64,000 nt of DNA from NCBI RefSeq assembly GCF_025950085.1, contig NZ_JAPDDS010000017.1:1-64000 (forward strand). The letters run 5' to 3'. This stretch comes from Luteolibacter flavescens (lineage in GTDB: Bacteria > Verrucomicrobiota > Verrucomicrobiia > Verrucomicrobiales > Akkermansiaceae). A model generated the notes under the pieces. It was not told where the DNA came from and did no database searches. It worked only from the letters and a program-made list of their open reading frames with translations. This document shows positions 1 through 9,490 of the stretch, in pieces (within the stretch, counting starts at the first letter, position 1; each line of letters begins with the position of its first letter). Made by a program: the position numbers and the translations under genes.

Positions 1-46
1 ACATCCACCTTGGCAAGGTGGCGCTCTACCACTGAGCTACGCCCGC
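1..46 (-). tRNA. tRNA-Gly (GCC anticodon), 3' part cut by window edge
   Basis: The reverse complement starts with GCGGGCG, continues through the D arm AGCTCAGTGGTAGAGC, and has an anticodon arm with TTGCCAA, giving anticodon GCC (glycine). The T arm and the 3' acceptor strand lie outside the window, so the gene is only partly visible. It is read leftward. Confidence 0.93.
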
Positions 47-205
47 GTCGCGAAACGCGTGCGCGCTTTCTACATGCAGACGCCCCATGGACAAGGGAAA
101 TCTTCCATGAATTCGGATAATCTCCCACAACCATCTGAAAACGCGATGTTCCGCTCAGAAATTCCGATGCAGGAAATCGGGAAGGCCCGACGTTGAATCC
201 GCCCA

Positions 206-1105
206 TTGAAGCAGGAATCTCCCAGCCACACGGCCGTTTTGATCGCGCGCAGCGTCCTCTTGTCGGAGCGGATGCCCAGCCGCCTGCCCCTTTTGGCTTC
301 CGGGGAAGCGGATGCGGTGCGTGGATTCCTCGGCAAGCGCGCGGACCGGGGCTGGTTTTCCATCGCGGCGCGGCATCGCCTCACCCGCGGGTGTCTCATG
401 GCGGCGGAGCGCGTGCTGCTGGGCGGGATCTTCGCCCACTATCTCGCGAGGAAGCGCTGGATCGAGCGCGCGGCGAGGCAGGCGATCGCTGAGAGTGGTG
501 TGAAGCAGCTCGTGGTGATCGGCGCGGGCTACGACGCCCTCGGGTGGCGGCTGTGCCGGGAGGATGGAGGGATGCGGTGCTTCGAGCTGGATCGCTGTGC
601 CACCCAGCGGCTGAAGCGCTCGGCTCCGGGTGCCGCGGCGGAATTTCACCTGCTGCCCTCGGATCTCACAGACGAGCTGCCCGAAACGACCCTCGCCCGA
701 TGCCCGCATCACGAACCGGAAAAGCCCGCAGTCGTCATCGTCGAGGGCGTCACCATGTATCTGGAGCCGCAGCGCGTCGCGGAATTGTTCGCGTCCTGCG
801 CGAGGATCGCAGGTCCGCGTGGCCGGGTGATCTTCAGCTTCATGGAAAAGGCCGCCGATGGCTCGCTGGGATTCCGCGGCCAGAGTGCATGGATCGGCCG
901 TTGGCTGAGGATGCGGAGGGAGCCCTTTCGCTGGGGTGCCACACGGGCGGAGCTGGATGACCTGCTCAGATCGCTCGGCATCCGCATCCGCACCATCGCC
1001 GACCACGAGACGCTCCGTGCCGAGATCCTCAAGCCACTCGGCGCGGGAAAGCTCACGCTGGCCCGTGGTGAGTGCCTTTGCCTCTGCAGTCCCCTCTCCC
1101 CATGA
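206..1105 (+). CDS. Leucine carboxyl methyltransferase-like class I SAM methyltransferase
   Basis: This 299-residue protein looks like the bacterial relatives of leucine carboxyl methyltransferase (PPM1/LCMT, the TIGR00027 type), which transfer a methyl group from S-adenosylmethionine to an unknown acceptor. Visible are a glycine-rich SAM loop VVIGAGYDALGWRL near residue 100, an acidic residue in FELDRC after the next strand, and the family-typical VIVEGVTMYL further on. There is no signal peptide, so it should be cytoplasmic. Its stop codon overlaps the preferred start of the downstream flavin oxidase as ATGA, so the two genes are probably translationally coupled and may act in one pathway. 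The substrate cannot be told from sequence. Confidence 0.85.
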   Translation: MKQESPSHTAVLIARSVLLSERMPSRLPLLASGEADAVRGFLGKRADRGWFSIAARHRLTRGCLMAAERVLLGGIFAHYLARKRWIERAARQAIAESGVKQLVVIGAGYDALGWRLCREDGGMRCFELDRCATQRLKRSAPGAAAEFHLLPSDLTDELPETTLARCPHHEPEKPAVVIVEGVTMYLEPQRVAELFASCARIAGPRGRVIFSFMEKAADGSLGFRGQSAWIGRWLRMRREPFRWGATRAELDDLLRSLGIRIRTIADHETLRAEILKPLGAGKLTLARGECLCLCSPLSP

Positions 1106-2502
1106 CCGATCCCCTCCTCTGCAACGATGTCCACTCGCAGCTCAATCCGGTGCGGGTGGCGCAGATCCATCGGCCTCGCTCTACATCGGAAGTCGCGGCA
1201 TTGATCCGCGAGGCGGCACGCGATGGCAGGCCGGTCTCCATCTGCGGCGCGCGTCATGCGATGGGCGGCCAGCAATTCGGCGACGGGACCATGCTGTTAG
1301 ATTGCAGCGACATGAAGGAAATCGGCGGGCTTGATCGCGAGCGCGGCATCGTCGAGGCAGGCGCGGGCCTCACGTGGCCGGAGCTGATCGCCGCGCTTCA
1401 TGATGAACAGACGGGAGAGTCACCGGTCTGGACGATCCGCCAGAAGCAAACGGGAGCGGATGACCTCACGCTTGGCGGGGCTTTGGCATCGAATATCCAC
1501 GGGCGTGGATTGCGAATGAAACCCTTCATCGACGACGTGGAGGCCTTCACCCTGGTGGATGCCTCGGGCGAAGTGCGACGATGCAGCCGGACAGAGCATG
1601 CGGATCTCTTTCGTCTGGTGATCGGCGGATACGGGTGCTTCGGCGTGGTGACTTCCGTGGCGCTGCGCCTCGCCCCGCGGATCAAGGTCGCGCGACGCGT
1701 GGAGGTGACCACGCTCGATCAACTCCACGGAAAAATGGAGGAGCGCATGGAAGCCGGCGCGCTCTATGGAGACTTCCAATTCGCCATCGATGAATGTTCC
1801 CAGGACTTCCTCAATCGCGGCGTGCTCTCGACCTACCAACCCGTCCCGCAGGACCGGAAGATGGAGGAAGTCCGCACCTTGGGAGCGGACGAATGGCGGG
1901 AGCTGATCCGCCTGGCTCATACGGATCGCACGCGCGCCTTCGAGACCTACGCGAAGCACTACCTCGGCACGGATGGCTCGCTCTATTGGTCGGACACGCA
2001 CCAGCTCGCGGTCTACCTGTGCGACTATCATCACGACCTGGACTGCTGCCTCGGCAGCGGTGCGGGCACGGAAATGATCACCGAGCTGTATGTGCCGCCG
2101 CAGGCTCTAACAGATTTCATGAAAGCCGCTGCCGGGGATCTGCGCCCACGCGGCGTGCCGGTGATCTATGGCACCATCCGCTGGATCCGGCGCGACGAGG
2201 AATCCCATCTCCCCTGGGCGCGCGAGGACTTCGCCTGCGTGATCTTCAATCTCCACGTGGAGCATGACCGCCGCGAACCTGCCGTGGAGGCATTCCGCGC
2301 GCTCATCGATCTCGCGCTGTCATTCGGGGGCTGCTACTTCCTCACGTATCACCGCTGGGCGAGGCGGGATCAGGTGGAGAAGGCGTATCCGGGATTTGCG
2401 GAGTTCCTGGCGGAGAAGGAGCGGCGTGATCCGGAGGGCAGGTTTCAGAGCGAGTGGTGGCGGTGTTATCGGGAGATGTTTTCGGGGTGTGGGGATGAGT
2501 GA
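1102..2502 (+). CDS. FAD-linked oxidase (FAD_binding_4 type)
   Basis: A flavoprotein oxidase or dehydrogenase of the vanillyl-alcohol oxidase/aldonolactone oxidase superfamily, about 466 residues. The N-terminal FAD-binding fold shows RPVSICGARHAMGG and later LGGALASNIHGRG and GGYGCFGVVTSVALRLAP, the segments that bind FAD. The C-terminal half should hold the substrate lid. An earlier in-frame start exists at 1072, but the ATG at 1102 makes the ATGA overlap with the upstream methyltransferase and begins a sensible N-terminus, so it is preferred. The substrate is unknown; sugar lactones or alditols are typical for relatives. Confidence 0.87.
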   Translation: MTDPLLCNDVHSQLNPVRVAQIHRPRSTSEVAALIREAARDGRPVSICGARHAMGGQQFGDGTMLLDCSDMKEIGGLDRERGIVEAGAGLTWPELIAALHDEQTGESPVWTIRQKQTGADDLTLGGALASNIHGRGLRMKPFIDDVEAFTLVDASGEVRRCSRTEHADLFRLVIGGYGCFGVVTSVALRLAPRIKVARRVEVTTLDQLHGKMEERMEAGALYGDFQFAIDECSQDFLNRGVLSTYQPVPQDRKMEEVRTLGADEWRELIRLAHTDRTRAFETYAKHYLGTDGSLYWSDTHQLAVYLCDYHHDLDCCLGSGAGTEMITELYVPPQALTDFMKAAAGDLRPRGVPVIYGTIRWIRRDEESHLPWAREDFACVIFNLHVEHDRREPAVEAFRALIDLALSFGGCYFLTYHRWARRDQVEKAYPGFAEFLAEKERRDPEGRFQSEWWRCYREMFSGCGDE

Positions 2503-2537
2503 TGCGGGGTTGAAGAGCGAAACAATGCTGTCAGGTG

Positions 2538-2570
2538 CTTCGGCGGGCCAGTGGCCCGCGCTCCCAGGGG
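2538..2570 (+). repeat. REP-like palindromic repeat, copy 1
   Basis: This 33-base unit begins CTTCG, contains the near-perfect palindrome GCGGGCCAGTGGCCCGC and ends CTCCCAGGGG. It lies between two convergent genes. An identical copy is at 18456-18488 and an inverted near-identical copy at 18303-18333. Confidence 0.8.
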
Positions 2571-2604
2571 CGCAGGCCTTCCATTGGCATTCTTCCTCTG
2601 CCGT

Positions 2605-5600
2605 TCACTTCGTCTTGTCGGGGCGCGCTGGGGGCTGCGGGACGGGGCGCGGGTCTTTTTCGATGAGGTCCTGCAGGTGCTTCACCGCGGCCTCGAGCTG
2701 GGCATCAGCTCCGCCGAAGGTGGCGTGCGGCAGGTTGTCCACGGTCTCGTCGGGCTCGATGCCTGTGCCCTCGATGAGCCATTCGCCCTCGGGGCTATAC
2801 ACGCCGATTTCCGCGGCGCTGCACATACCGTTGTCGATGAGCCAGCGCTGGGCATTCAGCCAGATCTGGCCACCCCAGGTACGGGTGCCGAAGACCTTCC
2901 CCAGCCCGAGCCGGCGCACGCCCTCGGAGAATGCCTCGCCATCGCTGGCGGTCCATTCATTGCACAGCACGGCGATGTGACCGCGGAAAGCGTACTGCAT
3001 GTTGGAGTAGGGCATGCCCGCACGCGGCGACCAGTGGAACCACGCCTTGCGAAGCAGGCGGCCGAGGATCCACGAGTCGGTATTGCCACCGCGGTTGTGC
3101 CGCATGTCGATGATCAGGCCCTGCCGGTCAAAGACGGGGTAGAAATCGCGCGCCCACTCCAGGATGCTCTCCGGCCCCATGTTCCGCAGGTGCACGTAGC
3201 CGATCTTCCCCTGCCCCAGCCGCTCGGTCTCCAGGCGGCGCGTGTATTCCCACTCCGAGTAGCGCAAGTCCGCGGCAGCCTCGGGGGAAAGCGGCTTCAC
3301 CAGCACGTTCCTCCGCAGCCCGCCGGGGGAAAGGACATCCAACAGCACCTGCTGCCCGGCCTTCTGCGCCAGCCACTGCTGCGGGTGCTCCGCGTCCTTC
3401 AGCTCGCGGCCATTGATGGCCATGATGGTGTCACCCTCCTTCACGCCCACGCCGGGCTTTGCCAGCGGACTCGTCATGCCCGGATACTCAGGATCGGACG
3501 TGAAGATGTGATCCACCCGCCAGCCGCCGCTCGCGAGATCGCGCGAAAGCCGCGCCCCGAGTGCCGACGGCTGGATCTTCTCCGGACCCTCGCGCAAGTC
3601 GCCGAAGCGCACGTAGATGTGCAGCGCGCTGAGCTCGCCGGACATCTCGTGAAGGATCTCCCCGAGGTCCGCACGGTCCGCCACGCGATCCACCAGCGGC
3701 TCGTATTTCTGCCGCACCGCCACCCAGTCGAGGCCGTGCATGTTCGGGTCGTAGAAGAAGTCCCGCAGCATGCGCCAGGACTCGCGGTAGATCTGCCGCC
3801 ACTCTTCCTTCGGATCGATGCTGAAGCCCCAGCGGTCCAGCGCCACCGGCTTGTCCAGCTTCGCCGGGCACTCGCCCGCGGACGGCACCACGTGGAAGGC
3901 ATCACCCTTCCGCAGCGCCAGCCACTTGCCATCGAAGGAAAGGTCCCAGCCCCGCGTGTCCTCGGCGAAGACCTTCGGCTTCGCATCGTCATGCGAGATG
4001 TCCAGCCGCATCAGCCGCGGCTTCGTGTCATTCCCCGGCGCCTGTGTGTTGAAGAAGAGATGCTTCGGCGTCGCCACCAGTCCGGAGAGGTTTCCGGAGA
4101 CGCCGGGCACCTCGTAGAGGCGCGTCGCGAGGCCATCGGGATCGATGCTCACGGCAGCCACCGTCGCAGGCTTGTCGCCGTTCTTCTCGTCCTTCTTTTC
4201 CTCCTTCGGCTCGGCGACCAGCTCGTCCGGCGGGGTGAAGGGAAAACGCGCGTCCTTCGTCAGCGCGAGCGCGTAGATGCGCGTGCTCTCGGTGAAAAAG
4301 GGCTCCGGCTGGCGAGGGCCCCACGGGCTCTTCACCAGCGACTTCAGCTCGCGATCGCTCAGGAAATACAGCCACTTGCCATCGGCGGACCATGCGGGCG
4401 AGGAGCTCATCACACGATCGCTGGTCGCCTCGATGATGCTGCCGTCGTTCGTATTGTAGAGGCGGATGCGCGGGAAGGTATTCAGCGCGGGCTCCACGAA
4501 GGCGAGCCACTGGCCATCCGGCGACCACGCCATGTCGGGAAAGCCGCGCATCGGCGACGTGCTCACCTTCACCGACTGCTTTGTCGCCAGGTCTCGCACC
4601 CACAGCTCCAGGTTCTTGTCCTGCCACGCGAGGCGCTTGCCATCCGGCGAGGGCACCGGCGCGTAGCGGAAGATGGTGCCATCGCCGGTGAGCATTTCCG
4701 GTGCACCGACGCCATTTGCCGGCAGCTTCACCATCTCGATTTCCCCGGTCTGGTCGGTCTGTGCGACGAGTGACTTCCCGTCCGGCAGGAAGCTCGCCTC
4801 GCGGAAGCGGACATCGGCAGGGCGCGGGATCTCCACTAGCCGTCCACCGGCCTTCACCGGAGCGACGAAGACGCTGCCGCGCGCGGTGAGAACGAGCTTT
4901 TCCCCATCCGGCGAGACGCTGAAGCGCGTGAGATACTCCATCGGCCGCTTCACCCAGCGGTCCCGCGTCTGGTCGAAGTCCGACGCGAGCGTCACGGGAA
5001 TCTCCACATCGCTGCCATCGCCGATCGTGAAGAGACGCAGCGCTCCCGCGTGCTGATAGACGATGCGGCCCTCGTGCAAGTCCGCGTGGCGGATGTCGAA
5101 GTCCGCATGACTGGTCAGCGCCTTCGCATCCTTTCCATCCGGCGTCATCGACCACAGGTTCATCGTGCCGCTGCGGTCGCTGAGGAAGTAGAGGCGATCC
5201 TTGTCCCACATGGGGCGCTTCGAGGTGCCCTTGAAGTCACCCGTCAGCGGCACGGCCTCCGTGGACCCCAGGTCGAAGCGCCAAAGATTCTGCACCGTGC
5301 CGCCCACATAGCGCTTCGTGCTGCTGCCCTGGAATGGCAGGCGGGTGAAGACGAGGCGCATGCCGATTTCGTCGAAGTCGCCATCGCTCGCCTGCGAGAG
5401 CGGCAGCAGGCTTTCCACACCCGTCGCCGGATCGATCGCGACGAGCTGGTCATTCGGCAACGTGGAGTGGGCGCGGGTCGTGACGAGCACCTTGCCATCC
5501 GACGTCCAGCCCACCGGGCGGGAGCCCTCGCCGTGCCAGGTGAGGCGCTTTGGCAAGCCGCCATCGAGGGGCATCACGAAGGTCTCCATGGGGCCTTCGT

Positions 5601-5835
5601 ATTCCGCGGTGAAGGCCAGCCACTTGCCATCGCGCGAGATGGTGGCGGATGACTCCAGCCCCGGATGAGTCGTGAGGCGCTGGGCCGAGCCGCCTTTCAC
5701 GGAGACCTTCCACAAGTCGCTCTCGGCGGTGAAAACGACCGTTTCGCCATGTAGCGCGGGCATCCGGAAGAACCCGGGCGCGCCATGCGCGACGGCGATC
5801 AGCGTGAAAGCGACAAAAACACGGGGCATCAGCAT
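2605..5835 (-). CDS. Tricorn-like S41 family peptidase with beta-propeller repeats and PDZ domain
   Basis: A large exported peptidase, about 1076 residues from the chosen start, related to archaeal tricorn protease and its bacterial homologues. The N-terminal half is a series of WD40/PD40-like blades with SPDGKxLxF-type repeats (for example SPDGQWLAF and SADGKWLYFLSDR). A PDZ-like segment follows (GDTIMAINGREL), then the S41 core. Likely catalytic elements are Ser-His in SALHIY, the nucleophile region NEWTASDGEAF and the acid in GIEPDE, matching tricorn's Ser/His/Ser/Glu set. The start at 5835 puts a signal peptide (MLMPRVFVAFTLIAVAHG) at the N-terminus; the longer frame to 5892 lacks one. 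It ends convergently with the oxidase gene. Confidence 0.93.
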   Translation of the reverse strand: MLMPRVFVAFTLIAVAHGAPGFFRMPALHGETVVFTAESDLWKVSVKGGSAQRLTTHPGLESSATISRDGKWLAFTAEYEGPMETFVMPLDGGLPKRLTWHGEGSRPVGWTSDGKVLVTTRAHSTLPNDQLVAIDPATGVESLLPLSQASDGDFDEIGMRLVFTRLPFQGSSTKRYVGGTVQNLWRFDLGSTEAVPLTGDFKGTSKRPMWDKDRLYFLSDRSGTMNLWSMTPDGKDAKALTSHADFDIRHADLHEGRIVYQHAGALRLFTIGDGSDVEIPVTLASDFDQTRDRWVKRPMEYLTRFSVSPDGEKLVLTARGSVFVAPVKAGGRLVEIPRPADVRFREASFLPDGKSLVAQTDQTGEIEMVKLPANGVGAPEMLTGDGTIFRYAPVPSPDGKRLAWQDKNLELWVRDLATKQSVKVSTSPMRGFPDMAWSPDGQWLAFVEPALNTFPRIRLYNTNDGSIIEATSDRVMSSSPAWSADGKWLYFLSDRELKSLVKSPWGPRQPEPFFTESTRIYALALTKDARFPFTPPDELVAEPKEEKKDEKNGDKPATVAAVSIDPDGLATRLYEVPGVSGNLSGLVATPKHLFFNTQAPGNDTKPRLMRLDISHDDAKPKVFAEDTRGWDLSFDGKWLALRKGDAFHVVPSAGECPAKLDKPVALDRWGFSIDPKEEWRQIYRESWRMLRDFFYDPNMHGLDWVAVRQKYEPLVDRVADRADLGEILHEMSGELSALHIYVRFGDLREGPEKIQPSALGARLSRDLASGGWRVDHIFTSDPEYPGMTSPLAKPGVGVKEGDTIMAINGRELKDAEHPQQWLAQKAGQQVLLDVLSPGGLRRNVLVKPLSPEAAADLRYSEWEYTRRLETERLGQGKIGYVHLRNMGPESILEWARDFYPVFDRQGLIIDMRHNRGGNTDSWILGRLLRKAWFHWSPRAGMPYSNMQYAFRGHIAVLCNEWTASDGEAFSEGVRRLGLGKVFGTRTWGGQIWLNAQRWLIDNGMCSAAEIGVYSPEGEWLIEGTGIEPDETVDNLPHATFGGADAQLEAAVKHLQDLIEKDPRPVPQPPARPDKTK

Positions 5836-5979
5836 GCGGGGGACATGCACGAATCGGGCCGGAGTGGCAACCCCGGGGACCGATTCCGGCATTCATCGCC
5901 CCTCCGCGCCATCACCCGTTCGGGAGACTCGGAAGCCGTGGAGATCCGGCGTATTCTCTCCCCTGCCCTGCTTTCCCTC

Positions 5980-7284
5980 ATGAGATTCCTGCTACCCCTG
6001 CTGCTCGCATCCGCCGCCCATGCGGCCACCTGGTACGTCGCGCCCGATGGCAGCGACCACGCTCGCGGCGATCGCCCCCAGCCCTTCGCCACCGTCCAAC
6101 GCGCACAGGCCGCCGCCTCGCCCGGCGACACCGTCATCCTGCGCGGCGGCACCTATGCCATGCAAGAATCCATGATCGCCCGCCGCGAGCGCATCTGGGC
6201 CTATGTGACGCTGCTGGACAAGAGCGGCAAGCCGGGCAAGCCCATCACCTATCGAGCGGAGACCGGCGAGCAGCCCGTCTTCGACCTCTCCGCGGTGAAG
6301 CCCGCGGGACTGCGCGTGCATGCATTCGAGGTGAAGGGGTCGCACCTCGTCCTGCAGGGCATCTCCGTGACCGGCGTGCAGGTCACCGCGGCGCATCACA
6401 CGCAGTCGATCTGCTTTTCCAATACCGGCAGCCACAACCGCTACGAACGCCTTCGCATGCACGACGGAATGGGGATCGGCTTCTACCTCTCGCGCGGATC
6501 TAACAATCTCGTGCTAAATTGTGACGCTTGGAACAATTACGATCCGGTCTCCGAGGGCGGACGCGGCGGGAATGTGGATGGCTTCGGCGGTCACCCGAAC
6601 CGCGGCGATACCGGCAATGTCTTCCGCGGCTGCCGCGCGTGGTTCAATTCCGACGATGGCTTCGACTGCATCTCCGCGTGGGAGAGCATCCGCTTTGAAA
6701 ACTGCTGGGCTTGGCAAAACGGGAAGTCGCCCGATGGCAAGAGCCTCGGCGACGGCAATGGCTTCAAGATCGGCGGCTTCGGCCTGGAGGCAAAGCGCGG
6801 CCTGCCCGACCCCATGCCCCGCCACACCGTGATCCGCTGCGTGGCGGCGTCTAACAAGGCAAACGGATTCTACGCTAATCACCACCCCGGCGGCAGCAAC
6901 TGGATCCACAACAGCGCCTACGCCAACCGCACGAACTTCAATTTCCTCGGCCGCGATTTCTCGACCCATACCGGCGTGCCCGGCAGCGGACACATCATCC
7001 GGAACAACATCGGCTTTGGCAGCCGCAACGAATTGGCCCAGCTCGATCGCGAGAAATGCCAGCTAGCCGGGAACATCTTCGGAGAAAGACTGGAGACGAA
7101 AGACTTCCTCTCGCTCGACGTCTCACTGCTCGCCGCGCCGCGCCAGAAGGATGGCTCACTGCCTCACATCGACTTCATGCGCCCCGCGCCAAAGGGCAAA
7201 ATGGTGGACGCCGGCGAGAAAGGTGCCGAGCCCTTCAACGGCAAAGCCCCGGACGCCGGAGCCATCGAATCCGGCAGCACCTGA
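5980..7284 (+). CDS. Pectate-lyase-like right-handed beta-helix protein (PL9-like)
   Basis: An exported protein of 434 residues with signal peptide MRFLLPLLLASAAHA. It resembles polysaccharide lyase family 9: the opening WYVAPDGSD is followed by repeated beta-helix coils. NVDGFGG and NSDDGFD are candidate calcium-binding segments, and GNGFKIGG carries the lysine that acts as base in PL9 enzymes. It may cleave pectin or another uronic-acid polymer outside the cell. The frame extends upstream to 5785, but that stretch overlaps the divergent peptidase start and lacks a secretion signal, so 5980 is preferred. Activity is inferred from family resemblance. Confidence 0.82.
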   Translation: MRFLLPLLLASAAHAATWYVAPDGSDHARGDRPQPFATVQRAQAAASPGDTVILRGGTYAMQESMIARRERIWAYVTLLDKSGKPGKPITYRAETGEQPVFDLSAVKPAGLRVHAFEVKGSHLVLQGISVTGVQVTAAHHTQSICFSNTGSHNRYERLRMHDGMGIGFYLSRGSNNLVLNCDAWNNYDPVSEGGRGGNVDGFGGHPNRGDTGNVFRGCRAWFNSDDGFDCISAWESIRFENCWAWQNGKSPDGKSLGDGNGFKIGGFGLEAKRGLPDPMPRHTVIRCVAASNKANGFYANHHPGGSNWIHNSAYANRTNFNFLGRDFSTHTGVPGSGHIIRNNIGFGSRNELAQLDREKCQLAGNIFGERLETKDFLSLDVSLLAAPRQKDGSLPHIDFMRPAPKGKMVDAGEKGAEPFNGKAPDAGAIESGST

Positions 7285-7347
7285 AGCTCCACCGGAGCAC
7301 GTACCGGAGAGAAGATGATGATCCGTTGAGGTCCTGGGATTACCTCC

Positions 7348-7830
7348 TTACTTCCTCCAAGCCCCCACCACGATCCCCACGCCACCCACCACGAAGAGCA
7401 ACGGGAACCACAGCGAGTAACCCGGCGCCTTCGATTCCGGCTCCAGCACCGCGACGTCCGGATCCGCCGGATTCACACGGCACTGCTGCTGCGATCCCTC
7501 CGGATACTGGTCGATGAAGATCTGCACCGCCGCCTCCTTGCTCACCCAAGGACTGCCGCGGAGTTTCAGGCGGTCACTCTGCCTTGGCACGTCTTCCCAA
7601 TGATAGCCGTAGAGCACCGAGAAGCGGCGCTCCACATTCCCATTGGGATCGATCTGCCGCTCCTCCGCCGCCGAGCGCAGGATGATGCACGGCACCTGCG
7701 GCCAATGGTCCACCTCCCGCGCACGCTGGAAGCTCCGCCACATCAGCCATGAGAAAATCCCGCCGATCAATGCGAGCATCAGCCCGATGATCGAGAGGTA
7801 AACGCGGGAACCCGTGGAGCGCTGCGGCAT
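7348..7830 (-). CDS. DUF3592 domain membrane protein
   Basis: A 160-residue protein with one hydrophobic helix near the N-terminus (VYLSIIGLMLALIGGIFSWL) and another at the C-terminus (PLLFVVGGVGIVVGAW). Between them is a segment of the DUF3592 type, starting WPQVPCIILRS and including the late motif VNPADPDVAVLEP that is typical of the family. The family's role is unknown. The frame extends to 7932, but the ATG at 7830 puts a short basic segment directly before the first helix and is preferred. Confidence 0.75.
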   Translation of the reverse strand: MPQRSTGSRVYLSIIGLMLALIGGIFSWLMWRSFQRAREVDHWPQVPCIILRSAAEERQIDPNGNVERRFSVLYGYHWEDVPRQSDRLKLRGSPWVSKEAAVQIFIDQYPEGSQQQCRVNPADPDVAVLEPESKAPGYSLWFPLLFVVGGVGIVVGAWRK

Positions 7831-7988
7831 GCCCACCCGATACCCCCCGCCGACCCGCGCGACAACGCTTTCGCGCACCCACCATCGACGCTTCGGAATA
7901 CTTCGCGAAAAAGAATCAAAAACCTCTTGCACCGGCAGTCGATCTGACTAAGGTGCCGCCCCGCACCGCAAGGTGCACCACACAAAAT

Positions 7989-8062
<74 letters not shown>

Positions 8063-8102
8063 CTTCTTCGCCGAACTGGTGAAAGTGAGAGACCAGAATC
8101 AA

Positions 8103-8125
8103 CCCGCCGCACTCCGGCGGGTTTT
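8103..8125 (+). terminator. Rho-independent terminator after initiator tRNA
   Basis: CCCGCCG, a five-base loop, then CGGCGGG followed by TTTT. It lies about 40 bases downstream of the initiator tRNA and should end its transcript. Confidence 0.85.
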
Positions 8126-8310
8126 CTGTTTCCTTCGATTCGGTTCCAACCTGAACCAGCTCTAGACCCCTCCTTGCTCGTCACTCAAGGGTTCTGCCAA
8201 CAGCGGAAAGCGGGAAATAACGGAAAATGAAGAGCTTGGGCCGAACTCAACCGATCTTCAGACCAACGGATTTAGGATGCCGCCCACCGGATCGGGGATT
8301 GTATTACCAC

Positions 8311-8904
8311 CTATTTCTTCCGGTGTTCTTTGAGAAAAGACGAAGCGCTGCGACAAGCCTCCCTCACGTAGTCATCTTCATCACCATCAAGGCTCTCCAG
8401 CAACGCCCAAGCATCATCGCGGAAATTATTAACGACCCCACGAACACAGGAAATCCGGGTCAGATGAAATAGCGATGTATCCGCAGCACCCTTCAAGAGG
8501 TATTCCCTCGCCGCAGGAGCTTCAACTTCAGACAAAATCCCTCCAGCCTTCCACGATATCTCTCCTCCCTTTCCATTCAAAAGCCAATCTCCCATCAGGC
8601 GGACAAAAACGTCGTCGACCGGATAGCATTCATCACGATCATACAGCAGCATCCCCAACGCATACATGTAGTCGGAAAGCCAGAAATCCTCGCCCCGAGT
8701 TCCATCAACAACCTTTTCAATCAACATCGGAATGAAGCGATCGTCAGTGATCTCCACAAGCAGACTAGCAAACCTATTCGTATTGCTGATCTGCTCCGGC
8801 CTAGAAATGATTGAGATCAACTCGGCCAAAATCTCCTGATCACTCGACGATTTCCGTCCGACATATTCCAGAGCTAACGCCCTGGTTTCTTCATCGATTC
8901 GCAT
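8311..8904 (-). CDS. HEAT-repeat-like protein of unknown function, possibly immunity-type
   Basis: A 197-residue cytoplasmic protein made of paired helices, with repeat-like segments such as DRFIPMLIEKVVDG, APAAREYLLKGA and DDYVREACRSASSFL that suggest HEAT/armadillo repeats. Solitary proteins of this look often serve as immunity or adaptor proteins, but no specific family was recognised. Its base composition is visibly lower in GC than its neighbours, and it sits just behind the initiator tRNA, which suggests acquisition by transfer. No adjacent toxin or partner gene is present. Confidence 0.72.
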   Translation of the reverse strand: MRIDEETRALALEYVGRKSSSDQEILAELISIISRPEQISNTNRFASLLVEITDDRFIPMLIEKVVDGTRGEDFWLSDYMYALGMLLYDRDECYPVDDVFVRLMGDWLLNGKGGEISWKAGGILSEVEAPAAREYLLKGAADTSLFHLTRISCVRGVVNNFRDDAWALLESLDGDEDDYVREACRSASSFLKEHRKK

Positions 8905-9490
8905 TGAGTTGATTTACGGTACAGTTCACAGGCAGTTAATACGTTCTACATCCAAAGAAAACGGATGAAATTGCAACCAATTTTCAGCGATCCAACCGAT
9001 TTCCGGAGCTGTGAAACGGCTGAAATCACAGCCTTCTAACGGGGTTTGAACTGGGCGGGGGTTCCCGGTAGAAGGGGCGGCGTGAGAAATCGTTTGCCGG
9101 ATGTCGCATCCGTGCTTCGGCGATTTCGCCACTGCGACTGCCACACCCTAACGAACCGCACCTGCCGTGTTTCCCCTGCCTGATCCACCTGATTGCCAGT
9201 TCGCCGTCGATGCGGCGATTGTCGTTGCTTTGGCGATCGTGCTGATCGTCGGGCGATTCATGGAAGATCCGAGCTGAGGTTTCGCGTTCGGACGTCCGCA
9301 AACCTTGAGGTTGTTGGAATCCGAGGATGCAAGGTGCATTGGGCACCCATCGGTGCTGCCATTTGCAGCGGGCGAGGCGTGCTGAGACCGGGGATGTCCT
9401 TCATTCCCAAGGCTGGCGTCATCGGAACGGGCTGTGCGGAGTGAGTTTGCGAGAGACACGGGTATCCATCCCGGTCCTTCGCATTCGATC
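8905..9490. other. Gene-poor intergenic stretch
   Basis: No convincing gene of normal size is present; the open frames here lack family resemblance. The only coding-like signal is a 36-codon frame encoding one hydrophobic helix at 9167-9277. The left part continues the lower-GC segment of the preceding gene. No repeat or terminator was recognised. Confidence 0.5.
9167..9277 (+). CDS. Candidate single-helix microprotein (36 aa)
   Basis: A GTG-started frame gives an acidic, proline-rich N-terminus followed by a clean transmembrane helix (AAIVVALAIVLIVGRF) and a short acidic tail ending MEDPS. The order is typical of small single-pass membrane proteins. No good ribosome-binding site precedes the GTG and no homologue is recalled, so this stays a candidate. 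Confidence 0.3.
   Translation: MFPLPDPPDCQFAVDAAIVVALAIVLIVGRFMEDPS

Noticed and set aside
2551-4773. 740-codon open frame antisense to the tricorn-like peptidase
   Set aside because: It mirrors a well-supported gene, has no family resemblance and His/Arg/Val-heavy composition; long antisense frames are common in GC-rich DNA.
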